Of a stretch of 44,445 bases of DNA, positions 10,063 through 18,106 are shown one piece after another; position 1 is the first letter of the stretch, and every line of letters starts with the position of its first letter. A model generated the notes under the pieces. That model saw only the letters and a program-made list of their open reading frames with translations, did no database searches and was not told the origin of the DNA. This stretch comes from an uncultured beta proteobacterium (GTDB lineage Bacteria; Pseudomonadota; Gammaproteobacteria; Burkholderiales; Burkholderiaceae_C). The DNA is taken from contig CAIQOO010000131.1 of the NCBI GenBank assembly GCA_903873485.1, forward strand, positions 1 through 44,445, in the 5' to 3' direction. The translations under genes were made by a program, and so were the position numbers.

Positions 10063-10125
10063 GCTGAAGGCCGACTCAGGTCAAGGCAGCTTCGAGTGCG
10101 GGTGACCGCTCCAGCCACTGCTCTT
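10063..10125 (-). repeat. Duplicated fragment of the ABC-F gene 3' end (left copy)
   Basis: These 63 bp match 11821-11883, which spans the last codons and stop of the ABC-F gene, with five mismatches by eye and no gaps. On the minus strand it encodes the same ending, WLE-x-S-x-ALEAALT-stop. The copy sits just upstream of the helicase start and points the same way as the original. The two copies bracket the toxin-antitoxin pocket. Confidence 0.85.
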
Positions 10126-10240
10126 GCTTGTGCCAGCACACCACCAGCGCCAAACAAGCCAGTGCTGGAATGGCTCGGTTCACTTTGGTGCGGGCTTCAC
10201 CGTCACGCCAGATGAAGCGGCTGTCTTGCAGGCTCAACAT
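10076..10240 (-). pseudogene. 54-codon chimeric ORF ending in the ABC-F tail
   Basis: The minus-strand frame from the ATG at 10240 to the TGA at 10076 reads MLSLQDSRFIWRDGEA..., then a hydrophobic ALACLALVVCW stretch, then WLERSPALEAALT. The last ~14 residues are the duplicated tail of the ABC-F protein. The middle matches a frame in the right flank (ALAC-x-ALVVCW, around 11666-11705), where it runs into a stop. I do not recognise the first 25 residues. The most likely reading is a non-functional fusion of fragments left by the rearrangement that brought in the toxin-antitoxin genes. A small membrane protein cannot be excluded. Confidence 0.35.
10132..10162. repeat. Short direct repeat B, left copy
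   Basis: 31 bp beginning gccagcacaccaccagcgc, matching 11666-11696 with two mismatches. It lies six bases to the right of the left ABC-F fragment, whereas the right-hand copy lies inside (left of) the genuine ABC-F end. The pair marks the boundaries of the toxin-antitoxin pocket. Confidence 0.75.
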
Positions 10241-10651
10241 GCTTAACCACGACGCAGCCTGCCTGGTGACGCTGCGAGCCGCCTACGCCGCTGTACAGCA
10301 AGCCACGGACATTCTCTGCAGGCAGCGCACAGATTAAAAAGATCACAAAAATCACTTAAAAAATAAGAGCATTCAGCGCAAGTACAGCAAGCGCCAGAAG
10401 TCGATTATCGGCAAGGAAATCGATCCTGAAAAAGTAGCAAAGCAGGGATTACATGAACCCATGAAAGCCAATGCTTGTGCTGCACAACCTTCAATGTGAG
10501 GCATCGCGCGAGTTGACGCAGCGGGGGTTAAAGCAGTGGCGATTTCTGAAGCGGCGGCCAGTAACTCCAATGCAGCGCAAGCAGACGGCCACGAACGGCA
10601 GGTATCCGGCTGTTCAGTTTCAAAAAATTTGCTCAAGGCCAAATATCAAAT
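10241..10651. other. Unassigned sequence upstream of the toxin gene
   Basis: About 410 bp with no convincing gene. Short frames exist on both strands (for example an 89-codon minus frame, 10373-10642), but their composition is alanine/serine-rich and I recognise no family. The segment 10330-10370 is A-rich. It probably consists of decayed fragments plus the upstream part of the toxin-antitoxin promoter. Confidence 0.4.
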
Positions 10652-10676
10652 AATGATACGCAACTAGCGTATCATT
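10652..10676. promoter_or_regulatory. Palindromic operator in front of the toxin-antitoxin operon
   Basis: A perfect inverted repeat with 10-bp arms (aatgatacgc / gcgtatcatt) around a 5-base spacer (aacta). It ends five bases before the toxin ATG at 10682. This is the expected placement for a site bound by the Xre-type antitoxin, alone or with the toxin, for conditional auto-repression. No Shine-Dalgarno sequence separates it from the ATG, so the toxin is either poorly translated or starts on a leader-poor transcript. Confidence 0.7.
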
Positions 10677-10681
10677 CCGCA

Positions 10682-11053
10682 ATGAATGCTGTATTTGTTG
10701 AATTGCCACCGTTCGAGCGAATTCGCAAGACCTACATGGACGACGAGGCCTACAGTCTGTTGCAGCAGTCGCTGATGGACAATCCGACAGCCGGTGATGT
10801 AATTGAGGGAACTGGCGGCTTACGCAAACTCCGCCAAGTGGACCCTCGGCGTGGCAAAGGCAAGCGCGGTGGCCTGAGGGTGATCTATTACTGGTGGTCA
10901 GGCGGTCACCAGTTTTGGCTCTTTACAGTCTATGACAAAGACCATGCTGATGATTTGACCGCGACGCAGCGCAAAGTACTCAAACAGCTTTTGAAAAACG
11001 AGTTGAAAAACCGTCAGTCCCAAGATGGAGAACATGATGACTGCAAGACGTGA
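10682..11053 (+). CDS. RelE/HigB-family type II toxin
   Basis: A 123-residue basic protein. The core GGLRKLRQVDPRRGKGKRGG followed by LRVIYYW and FWLFTVYDKDHADDLT is the pattern of the RelE-like toxins related to V. cholerae HigB2: a beta-sheet ribonuclease fold with many Lys/Arg for mRNA binding at the ribosome. It would cleave translated mRNA when released from its antitoxin. The toxin gene comes first and overlaps the antitoxin start by 17 bp, as in higBA-like loci. The palindrome at 10652-10676 sits just upstream. The C-terminal tail (QSQDGEHDDCKT) is hydrophilic and may be an artefact of the overlap. Flanking duplications point to acquisition by transfer. Confidence 0.85.
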   Translation: MNAVFVELPPFERIRKTYMDDEAYSLLQQSLMDNPTAGDVIEGTGGLRKLRQVDPRRGKGKRGGLRVIYYWWSGGHQFWLFTVYDKDHADDLTATQRKVLKQLLKNELKNRQSQDGEHDDCKT

Positions 11054-11354
11054 TATTTTTGCTGAATTGACCGAGGGTTTTGATGCATTGAAATCTGAGC
11101 GCGAAGGCAAGCTTACGCTGCGCACTTTCAAGGTAGAAAGCAAGCCATCGCCGGTACTATTGCCTCAAGATGTGCTCAAAGTGCGCGAACAATTGCGCTT
11201 GTCGCGCCCGGTGTTTGCGCACTATCTGCGCACCAACCCGCGCACACTTGAAAATTGGGAACAAGGGCGCGCAAAGCCCAACGCACAGGCTGCGTTGCTG
11301 ATCCGAATGGTGGCGCAATTCCCAGACATGGTGCAACGCTTGGCGGCGATTTAA
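11037..11354 (+). CDS. Xre/HigA-type antitoxin with helix-turn-helix domain
   Basis: A 105-residue protein. The N-terminal ~50 residues (MTARRDIFAELTEGFDALKS...) are the likely toxin-binding part. A helix-turn-helix domain covers about residues 45-95, with LKVREQLRLSRPVFAHYLR and TNPRTLENWEQGRAKPNAQA as the Cro/C1-like core. It resembles HigA2/NadS antitoxins. The third of three clustered ATGs (11025, 11034, 11037) is chosen because a GGAGA lies five to six bases upstream. It neutralises the toxin encoded immediately upstream and probably represses the operon through the palindrome at 10652-10676. The stop at 11354 overlaps the end of a doubtful convergent frame. Confidence 0.85.
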   Translation: MTARRDIFAELTEGFDALKSEREGKLTLRTFKVESKPSPVLLPQDVLKVREQLRLSRPVFAHYLRTNPRTLENWEQGRAKPNAQAALLIRMVAQFPDMVQRLAAI

Positions 11355-11575
11355 AACCGTTCGGCACCAAATGGGTACTCGCGGACAGGCATGTTCTGTT
11401 CCAGAATAAGTCGACAGGAAGCTACATTTCGGAAATCTTTAAGCGTTCGTTCGTTGATTTGTTGCGAAGGTGATTTGATGAGTTTCTTAGCATGGAGTTT
11501 TACGAAGTTCAACCAAACTCCAATAATGGTCTGGTCGTCCAATATTTGGGTACTGCAACCTCCGAATGACAGCAA
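11351..11575 (-). CDS. Doubtful small ORF convergent with the antitoxin
   Basis: A 74-codon frame whose interior (QQINERTLKDFRNVASCRLI, then a region ending EYPFGAERF) has a protein-like composition. I recognise no family, and no ribosome-binding site precedes the ATG. It overlaps the antitoxin stop by four bases. It may be a fragment of a larger gene broken during the rearrangement, or chance. The rest of the region to 11833 contains repeat B and unassigned sequence. Confidence 0.2.
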   Translation of the reverse strand: MLSFGGCSTQILDDQTIIGVWLNFVKLHAKKLIKSPSQQINERTLKDFRNVASCRLILEQNMPVREYPFGAERF

Positions 11576-11833
11576 TTAAGAACCCAGAAACCAGGACCGA
11601 CCACTTGCTGCCAACAGACGAAGCCATCAGGCCCTGTGTCTCCAGCGGAAATTCGGCTGTTTATTGCCAGCACACCACCAGCGCTGAACAAGCCAGGGCT
11701 CTGCGCGCCCAGAATCCCGGCAAACCGGTTGACCGCACGCCTGAACCCGGATCCAGCCCCAATTGGGCTGCCGTCGCATGGGCGTTGCGCCGCTGCTGAA
11801 ACTGGCGCAGGCGATCAAAGGCTGAATGCCGAC
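11576..11833. other. Right flank of the toxin-antitoxin pocket
   Basis: No gene is recognised here. It holds the right-hand copy of repeat B (11666-11696) and begins the right-hand copy of the ABC-F tail repeat at 11821. A minus-strand frame running down from the ABC-F stop carries ALACSALVVCWQ and then a stop, matching the chimeric ORF at 10076-10240. Confidence 0.45.
11666..11696. repeat. Short direct repeat B, right copy
   Basis: 31 bp matching 10132-10162 with two mismatches (gcgctgaaca here, gcgccaaaca at left). It lies 124 bp before the ABC-F tail repeat, whereas the left copies are only 6 bp apart and in the opposite order. That layout suits a tandem duplication followed by loss or insertion better than a simple transposon. 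Confidence 0.75.
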
Positions 11834-11883
11834 TCAGGTCAAGGCAGCTTCAAGCGCGGTTGACAGCTCCAGCCACTGCTCTT
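11821..11883 (-). repeat. ABC-F 3' end repeat (right, original copy)
   Basis: 63 bp covering the last 16 codons, the stop and 13 bases beyond it of the ABC-F gene. It is repeated at 10063-10125 with five mismatches. This copy is continuous with the intact gene and is therefore taken as the original. Confidence 0.85.
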
Positions 11884-13795
11884 CGAGCACTTCCAGCTCT
11901 TCGTTCACCGCTTTCAGGCGCTTGCTCTGGCTGGCAAAGTCAGCCGGTGGCGGCGACTGGCACAAATGGCCTTCCAGCGTGGCACCCTCGGCATGGAGGG
12001 TGGTCATGCGGGTCTCGACATCTTGCAACTTGCGTTTCAGCGATCCGGTGGGGGCTGGCTTGTGCTTGACTTTGGCTGCTGCTGCAGCGGCCTCGGCCTG
12101 GAGCCGCCGCTCGGCCTTGGCGGCAGCGCTGCTGGCCTCCTTGATGGCTTCGCGCTGACGCTTGGCCTCATCGAGCAGATAGCGCTGGTAGTCGTCGAGG
12201 TCGCCGTCAAACGGCTCAACGCCGCCACGCGACACCATCCAGAATTCGTCGCACACCGACCTGAGCAGGGCGCGGTCATGGCTGACCAGCATCACGGTGC
12301 CTTCAAATTCATTGAGCGCCATCGCCAGCGCCTCCCGCGTGGCCAGGTCCAGGTGGTTGGTTGGCTCGTCGAGCAGCAGCAGGTTGGGACGCTGCCAGAC
12401 GATCATGCACAGCACCAGCCGGGCCTTTTCGCCACCACTCATGCTGCCGACCGCCTGCTTGACCATGTCGCCGCCAAAATTAAAGGTACCCAGAAAACTG
12501 CGCAAATCCTGCTCGCGGGTGGCTTGCCCGATGATCTTGCCAGCAGCGGTCATGTCTTTGACCAGCCGGATCATGTGCTCTAGCGGCGTATCAGTCGGGC
12601 GCAGCACGTCCAGCTCCTGCTGGGCAAAGTAGCCGATATTGAGACCCTTGCCCTCGGTGATGTCGCCGCCAATTGGTTCCAAATCCCGCGCAATGGTCTT
12701 GACCAGCGTCGATTTGCCCTGGCCGTTGGCCCCCAGAATGCCAATGCGCTGACCCGCCAGCACCGATTTGCTGACCTTGTTGACGATGATGGTGGGTGGC
12801 GTGTCTGGCGGTGAGCCTTCGGGAGGCGGATAGCCAAAGCTGACCCCGGTCATCGACAGCATCGGGTTGGGCAGATTGGCGGGTTCCTTGAACTCGAAGG
12901 TGAAATCGGCCTCGGACAGCAGCGGGGCGATTTTTTCCATGCGGTCAAGTGCCTTGACCCGGCTTTGTGCTTGTTTGGCCTTGCTGGCCTTGGCCTTGAA
13001 GCGGGCAATGAACTTTTGCAGGTGGGCAATTTTGTCTTGCTGCTTGGAAAAGGCGTTTTGCTGCAGCTCCATTTTTTCGGCACGCATGTCCTCAAACTTG
13101 CTGTAGTTGCCGCCGTAGCGCACCAGTTTTGCAGCATCAATGTGCAGCGTGACATCGGTCACGGCATCGAGAAACTCGCGGTCGTGGCTGATGACGAGCA
13201 TCGTGCCCTCGTATTTTTTCAGCCAGGCTTCCAGCCACACCAGCGCGTCGAGGTCCAGGTGGTTGGTCGGCTCATCGAGCAGCAGCAGGTCGCTCGGGCA
13301 CATCAGGGCGCGTGCCAGTTGCAGCCGCATGCGCCAGCCGCCCGAAAAGCTGTTGACCGGCTTGGTCAGTTCAGTGGTCTTGAAGCCCAGGCCCAGAATC
13401 AGCGCCTGTGCGCGCGCCGGCGCATCATGGGCACCCGCATCTTGCAAGGCCATGTAGGCGTGCGCCATGCGGTCATAGTCGTCGGTAGCTTCTGAGGCGC
13501 TGACTTCCTGCTGGGCCGCCAGCAGGGTGGTGTCGCCTTCGACCACAAAGTCGGTGGCGCTTTGGCCGGTCTCGGGCATGTCCTGCGCCACCTGGCCCAT
13601 GCGCCACTGGGGCGGAATGTAGTACTCGCCCGAGTCTTCGTGCAAGTTGCCGTTGAACAGTGCAAACAGGCTGGATTTGCCCGCGCCATTGCGCCCGACC
13701 AGACCGACTTTTTCGCCAGGATTGAGAGTGACAGACGCGCCGTCAAGCAGGACTTTGGCGCTGCGGCGCAGGGTGACGTTTTTGAGGGTAATCAA
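11834..13795 (-). CDS. yheS: ABC-F family ATPase, YheS-like
   Basis: A 653-residue soluble protein with two ABC cassettes and no membrane segments. Cassette 1 has Walker A GRNGAGKSS (about residue 34), signature NSFSGGWRMRLQLARAL and Walker B LLLLDEPTNHLDLDA. Cassette 2 has GANGQGKST, SMSGGEKARL and LLLLDEPTNHLDLATRE. Between them is the charged linker (KQQDKIAHLQKFIARFKAKA...) that reaches the ribosomal P-tRNA site in ABC-F proteins. A charged, coiled C-terminal extension follows. Length and wording fit E. coli YheS (637 residues), a translation factor that relieves stalled ribosomes. It is the last gene of the minus-strand run after prmB, 11 bp downstream. Its 3' end is duplicated at 10063. 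Confidence 0.93.
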   Translation of the reverse strand: MITLKNVTLRRSAKVLLDGASVTLNPGEKVGLVGRNGAGKSSLFALFNGNLHEDSGEYYIPPQWRMGQVAQDMPETGQSATDFVVEGDTTLLAAQQEVSASEATDDYDRMAHAYMALQDAGAHDAPARAQALILGLGFKTTELTKPVNSFSGGWRMRLQLARALMCPSDLLLLDEPTNHLDLDALVWLEAWLKKYEGTMLVISHDREFLDAVTDVTLHIDAAKLVRYGGNYSKFEDMRAEKMELQQNAFSKQQDKIAHLQKFIARFKAKASKAKQAQSRVKALDRMEKIAPLLSEADFTFEFKEPANLPNPMLSMTGVSFGYPPPEGSPPDTPPTIIVNKVSKSVLAGQRIGILGANGQGKSTLVKTIARDLEPIGGDITEGKGLNIGYFAQQELDVLRPTDTPLEHMIRLVKDMTAAGKIIGQATREQDLRSFLGTFNFGGDMVKQAVGSMSGGEKARLVLCMIVWQRPNLLLLDEPTNHLDLATREALAMALNEFEGTVMLVSHDRALLRSVCDEFWMVSRGGVEPFDGDLDDYQRYLLDEAKRQREAIKEASSAAAKAERRLQAEAAAAAAKVKHKPAPTGSLKRKLQDVETRMTTLHAEGATLEGHLCQSPPPADFASQSKRLKAVNEELEVLEEQWLELSTALEAALT

Positions 13796-13806
13796 AGGGG
13801 AAGCAG

Positions 13807-14775
13807 TCAGTTGGGGTTAAGTGGGCTGTTCAGCAAAGCCTGCCGGGACAGCAGCAGCACCTGGTCTTCACCCGCGCTGGTTTCCAGCCAGATGACTTCA
13901 AGCTGAGGAAAAGCGGCGTCGAAGTGCGACCGCTCATGGCCGATTTCCAACACCAGCACGGCTTGCGGACTCATTTGCGCCGGTGCGTCTTGCAACAACT
14001 CGCGGATGAAGTCCATGCCGTCGCTGCCGCCGGCCCTGTTGCCGTCCAGCGCCAGCGCCGGCTCGGCCAGAAACTCGGGGGGCAGCATTGCCATGCTGTG
14101 CGCATTGACATACGGCGGGTTGCACAGGATCAGGTCGTAATGGGTGCCGGTTGTTGGCAGGCCATCGTCCAGGCGCAGATGAATGCGCTCATGCAGTCCG
14201 TGGCGGTCGATGTTGATGCGCGCCACCTCCAGCGCGTCGGCACTGATGTCGGAGGCCTGCACCAAGACATCCGGATAGACCATCGCCGCCAGCACCGCCA
14301 GACTGCCATTGCCGGTGCACAAATCCAGCACCCGGCGGGTCGATTCACTGAGCCAGCAGTCCAGGCTGCCATTGACCAGCAACTCGGCTATCAGCGAGCG
14401 CGGCACGATCACGCGTTCATCAACATAAAACGCCACACCCTGCAGCCAGGCCTCGCGGGTCAGGTAGGCGGCGGGCTTTCGGGTGTTGATCCGTGATTCA
14501 AAAAGCATAGCTACCTGCGCTTGATCAGCAAGGGCTACAGGCCGATTTGCCATTAAATCATCAGCATGCAGCGGGGTATCAAGCGGCAGCCCCAGTTGCC
14601 ACAGCACCAGCCAGGCGGCTTCATCAAAAGCATTGGTAGTGCCGTGACCAAAGGCCACACCGGCGGCTTCAAGCTGCTGCGCACCAAGCTCGATCAATTG
14701 CAGAATGCTCGGGCCGGCTGTTGCCAATGCCGCATTGCCAGAAAAGCCCCGGCCAGTGCCATTAAAGGCTGCCAT
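13807..14775 (-). CDS. prmB: Ribosomal protein L3 N5-glutamine methyltransferase
   Basis: A 322-residue SAM-dependent methyltransferase. Motif I (VLDLCTGNGSLAVLAA) is followed by VQASDISADALEVARIN and the catalytic NPPY at 219-222 (LILCNPPYVNA), the signature of N5-glutamine methylation. The helical N-terminal domain is ~100 residues. The PrmB type is preferred over PrmC (HemK) because of length, the CTGNGS wording and the context next to dap genes. The start at 14775 is used because the 30 codons upstream are antisense to the repeat-free gap and the pilU tail. Residues ~79-90 (PVALADQAQVAM) are encoded by a dispersed repeat (14506-14543), in a segment that is variable in the family. Confidence 0.9.
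   Translation of the reverse strand: MAAFNGTGRGFSGNAALATAGPSILQLIELGAQQLEAAGVAFGHGTTNAFDEAAWLVLWQLGLPLDTPLHADDLMANRPVALADQAQVAMLFESRINTRKPAAYLTREAWLQGVAFYVDERVIVPRSLIAELLVNGSLDCWLSESTRRVLDLCTGNGSLAVLAAMVYPDVLVQASDISADALEVARINIDRHGLHERIHLRLDDGLPTTGTHYDLILCNPPYVNAHSMAMLPPEFLAEPALALDGNRAGGSDGMDFIRELLQDAPAQMSPQAVLVLEIGHERSHFDAAFPQLEVIWLETSAGEDQVLLLSRQALLNSPLNPN
14506..14543 (-). repeat. Dispersed repeat, copy 2 (inside prmB)
   Basis: On the minus strand: ctgtagccctt, then gctgat, then caagcgcaggtagctatg. It is the most diverged genic copy but keeps both cores. Sense orientation and the same frame as the lnt copy, encoding PVALADQAQVAM. Confidence 0.65.
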
Positions 14776-14800
14776 CACGCAGGTGCGGGCAGACGCCAAG

Positions 14801-15976
14801 TCAATGCACCACGTCGAGCGTGATTTCGGTAAACCTGGGCTGGTCGTCCGGGTCTTGCATGGCACTTTGCGCCAGCGCCTGGGCCTGGTTGGTAAAGTCG
14901 TTTTGCAGCCGCCACATCAGGTTGGTGGGCGAATCCGAATTGATCAGCCCTTCCTTGCGATCAACCATGCCGATGGTGATGAGCCGGGCAATGTCTTGCT
15001 CAAAGGTCTGGCTCCCTTCGGCGATGGATTTCTCCATGGCCTCGGCGATGCCCGAAAAGTTGCCTTTTTCGATCATCTCGGACACCAGCTTGGTGTTGAG
15101 CATGACTTCGACGGCGGGCGTGCGGGTTTCGGCCACGGTGCGCAACAGCCGCTGCGACACAATCGCCTTGAGCGCGGCAGCCAGATCACCGAGCATGGTC
15201 TGGCGCACCTCTACCGGATAAAAACTCAATATCCGGTTCAGCGCCTGGTAACTGTTGTTGGCATGCATGGTAGCCAGGCACAGGTGACCGGTCTGGGCGT
15301 AGGCGATGGCGGCGGTCATGTTTTCGCGGTCGCGAATCTCGCCGATCATGATCACGTCAGGGGCCTGGCGCAGCGCGTTTTTCAGGGCGACCTGGGCGGA
15401 CTGGGTGTCGGTACCCACCTCGCGCTGGTTGACTACGGAACGTTTGTTCTTGAACAAAAATTCGACCGGATCCTCAATCGTCAGGATGTGACCCGACATG
15501 CAGGTGTTGCGGTGGTCGATCATCGAGGCCAGCGTGGTGCTCTTGCCGGCGCCGGTGGCCCCCACCATCAGGATCAGGCCGCGCTTTTGCAGCATCAGAT
15601 CGGCCAGCGTGGGCGGCAGCATCAGCGAAGCCAGTTGCGGTATGTCGTTGGCAATGAAACGGATCACCGCCGCAAACGAGCCGCGCTGGCGCATGCCGCT
15701 GATGCGAAAACGCCCAACCCCCGGCATCGACCAGCCGATGTTGAGTTCGTTGAGGTCTTGCAGCTCTTCAATCCGCTCTGGCGGCAAGATTTCGCTCAGC
15801 AGGCTCAATGGCGCTTCGGGCGGCAATATCTGGCTGTTGATCGGCACGCACAGGCCGTTGATGCGGATCAGCGCCGGCGAGTGGGCTGACAGATAGACAT
15901 CCGATGCGCGCTTATCGGCCATCAGACGCAGAATGCGTTTCATGTTGCCCTGCTGGGGGTTGTCGATGCTGGCCAT
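14801..15976 (-). CDS. pilU: PilT/PilU-type twitching motility ATPase
   Basis: A 391-residue secretion-type hexameric ATPase that powers type IV pilus retraction at the inner membrane. Walker A is GATGAGKST (139-147), the Asp box is TIEDPVEFLF, Walker B is APDVIMIGEIRD, and the His box is TGHLCLATMHANN. The N terminus (MKRILRLMADKRASDVYLSA) and the longer C-terminal tail fit PilU rather than PilT, which is ~345 residues. No pilT is next to it here. It lies 25 bp upstream of prmB and 39 bp downstream of dapD on the same strand. Relatives often carry dapE between the pilU-like gene and prmB; it is absent here. Confidence 0.88.
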   Translation of the reverse strand: MASIDNPQQGNMKRILRLMADKRASDVYLSAHSPALIRINGLCVPINSQILPPEAPLSLLSEILPPERIEELQDLNELNIGWSMPGVGRFRISGMRQRGSFAAVIRFIANDIPQLASLMLPPTLADLMLQKRGLILMVGATGAGKSTTLASMIDHRNTCMSGHILTIEDPVEFLFKNKRSVVNQREVGTDTQSAQVALKNALRQAPDVIMIGEIRDRENMTAAIAYAQTGHLCLATMHANNSYQALNRILSFYPVEVRQTMLGDLAAALKAIVSQRLLRTVAETRTPAVEVMLNTKLVSEMIEKGNFSGIAEAMEKSIAEGSQTFEQDIARLITIGMVDRKEGLINSDSPTNLMWRLQNDFTNQAQALAQSAMQDPDDQPRFTEITLDVVH

Positions 15977-16015
15977 TTGGTGTCTCTGGATCAGTTGTTG
16001 GGCGGGGTGCCGAGC

Positions 16016-16840
16016 TTAGTCGCGCAGCAAGTCGTTCAGGCTGGTCTTGGCGCGGGTTTGCGCATCCACCCGTTTCACGATGATGGCCGCATATAGGTTG
16101 TATTTGCCGCCCTCTTTGGGCAGGCTGCCGCTGATCACCACCGAGCCAGCCGGGATGCGGCCATAACTCACGCTGTCAGAGGCGCGGTCATAAATCGGCG
16201 TGCTCTGGCCGATATAGACGCCCATGGAAATCACCGAGTTTTCTTCGACGATGACCCCTTCGACCACCTCGGAGCGGGCACCAATGAAACAGTTGTCCTC
16301 GATGATGGTCGGGTTGGCCTGCATCGGCTCCAGCACGCCGCCGATGCCGACGCCACCGCTCAAATGCACGTTTTTGCCAATCTGGGCGCACGAGCCAACG
16401 GCGGCCCAAGTATCGATCATGCTGCCTTCATCGACATAGGCCCCGATGTTGACAAAGGACGGCATCAAAATGACGCCCCTGGCCAGAAAACTGCCGCGCC
16501 GTGCCACCGCCGGGGGAACGATGCGCACCCCGGTGGCTTTCATGCCGGCTTCGTCCATTTGCGAAAACTTCAGCGGCACCTTGTCATAAAAGCCGATGTC
16601 GCCAGCCTTCATGAGCATGTTGTCCTTGAGTCGGAAGCTCAGCAGCACGGCCTTCTTGATCCATTGGTGGGTGGTCCACTGGCCGACCGCTTGCTGGGTG
16701 GCAACCCGCAATTGACCGGTGTTGAGCTGATGAATGACGTGGTCCACCGCATCAAGCACTTCTTTGGGGGCCGAGCTGCCGACAAAGTTGGCGCGCTCGT
16801 CCCAGGCGGTGTCGAGAATGGTTTGCAATTGTTGGGTCAT
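16016..16840 (-). CDS. dapD: 2,3,4,5-tetrahydropyridine-2,6-dicarboxylate N-succinyltransferase
   Basis: 274 residues, the same length as E. coli DapD. The C-terminal half is a left-handed beta-helix of hexapeptide repeats (for example [20 protein letters not shown] and [19 protein letters not shown]). The enzyme transfers succinyl from succinyl-CoA to tetrahydrodipicolinate, a step in the succinylase branch to meso-diaminopimelate and lysine. The start is unambiguous ([17 protein letters not shown]). It lies 48 bp downstream of dapC on the same strand, so the two pathway genes form an operon. Confidence 0.96.
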   Translation of the reverse strand: MTQQLQTILDTAWDERANFVGSSAPKEVLDAVDHVIHQLNTGQLRVATQQAVGQWTTHQWIKKAVLLSFRLKDNMLMKAGDIGFYDKVPLKFSQMDEAGMKATGVRIVPPAVARRGSFLARGVILMPSFVNIGAYVDEGSMIDTWAAVGSCAQIGKNVHLSGGVGIGGVLEPMQANPTIIEDNCFIGARSEVVEGVIVEENSVISMGVYIGQSTPIYDRASDSVSYGRIPAGSVVISGSLPKEGGKYNLYAAIIVKRVDAQTRAKTSLNDLLRD

Positions 16841-16888
16841 GGTGGCAATTGTCGAAAAGTTGAAAAAAATCGGCCGACAACCGGCGCG

Positions 16889-18106
16889 TCAGAGGGTGCT
16901 GCCCAAGACAAAGCGCCGGATGCGGCTGGCGGCTTCCACACACTCGGCGGTATCGGCCACCAGGGCCATGCGGATGCGTCCCCGGCCGGGGTTGTGGCCC
17001 CGCACTTCGCGGGCCAGATAAGAGCCTGGCAACACCGTGACATTGTAGGCAGCGTAAAGCGCACGGGTAAAAGCCAGTTCGCAGCCAGCCACGTCAGCCC
17101 ACAAATAAAACCCGGCATCGGGCAGCGCCAACCCCAGCACGTCGGCCAGCATTGGCATGACCTGGGCAAACTTGGCGCGATACAGGGCACGGTTGTCAAG
17201 CACATGTGCCTCGTCGTTCCAGGCGGCAATGCTGGCGGCTTGCACCACGGCGCTCATGGCACTGCCGTGGTAAGTGCGGTAGAGCAAAAACTGTCTGATG
17301 ATGGCGGCATCGCCGGCGACAAAACCGCTGCGCATGCCGGGCACGTTGCTGCGTTTGGACAGACTGGTGAGGGAAATCAGACGGCTGAAGTCTTTGCGGC
17401 CCAACTGGAACGCAGCCTGCATGCCGCCCAGGGGTGGTTCGTCGCGAAAGTATATTTCGCTGTAGCACTCGTCCGATGCCACCACAAAGCCATGGCGGTC
17501 GCTCAAGTCAAACAGCTTTTGCCATTCGGACAAGGGCATGACGGCACCGGTCGGGTTGCCCGGCGAGCAAACAAACAGCAACTGGGTACGCGCCCACACA
17601 TCCTCGGGCACGCTGTCCCAGTCTGGCGCAAAGTTGCGCGCCGGGTCGCAAGCCACAAAATAAGGTTCGGCACCGGCGAGCAGCGCCGCACCCTCGTAAA
17701 TTTGATAAAACGGGTTTGGGCTGACCACCAGCGGCTTTTGGCCGTTGCTGCCTGCGCTGCGATCAACCACCGTTTGGGTCAGGGCAAACAAGGCCTCGCG
17801 AGAGCCCAGGATCGGCAACATTTGCGTGTTCGGATCCAGGTCGAGTTGGTAGCGCCGTTGCAGCCAATCGGCAAAAGCCTGGCGCAGGGCAGGTTCGCCG
17901 ACTGTGGCCGGGTAGCCGCTCAGCCCGCTGGGACTGCGGTGAATCGCCTCGACCATGGCTTGCTGGATCAGCGCGGGCGTGGCGTGTTTGGGTTCACCCA
18001 GCCCCAGACTGATGGGATGGCAGGCCGGATTGGGCGTGATGTCGGCCAGCAGATGGCGCAGCCGCTCAAACGGGTAGGGTTGCAAAGTGGCAAGCAGGGG
18101 GTTCAT
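16889..18106 (-). CDS. dapC: Succinyldiaminopimelate aminotransferase (DapC-type)
   Basis: A 405-residue class I/II PLP-dependent aminotransferase. Conserved points are SPGNPTGAV (181-189), the PLP-binding ASDECYSEIYF stretch, the Schiff-base lysine K251 in SLSKRSNVPGMRSGF, and the late Arg in PGRGRIRMALV. Its position directly upstream of dapD supports the succinyl-DAP transaminase role over a general aspartate aminotransferase. It is divergent from the HD-GYP-like gene at 18259, with a 152-bp gap. A strong AAGGAGG-like string at 18121 lies on the other strand and does not serve this gene. Confidence 0.9.
   Translation of the reverse strand: MNPLLATLQPYPFERLRHLLADITPNPACHPISLGLGEPKHATPALIQQAMVEAIHRSPSGLSGYPATVGEPALRQAFADWLQRRYQLDLDPNTQMLPILGSREALFALTQTVVDRSAGSNGQKPLVVSPNPFYQIYEGAALLAGAEPYFVACDPARNFAPDWDSVPEDVWARTQLLFVCSPGNPTGAVMPLSEWQKLFDLSDRHGFVVASDECYSEIYFRDEPPLGGMQAAFQLGRKDFSRLISLTSLSKRSNVPGMRSGFVAGDAAIIRQFLLYRTYHGSAMSAVVQAASIAAWNDEAHVLDNRALYRAKFAQVMPMLADVLGLALPDAGFYLWADVAGCELAFTRALYAAYNVTVLPGSYLAREVRGHNPGRGRIRMALVADTAECVEAASRIRRFVLGSTL

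Noticed and set aside
10373..10642. 89-codon minus-strand frame before the toxin gene
   Set aside because: Low-complexity Ala/Ser/Cys content, overlaps likely promoter sequence, and no known family.
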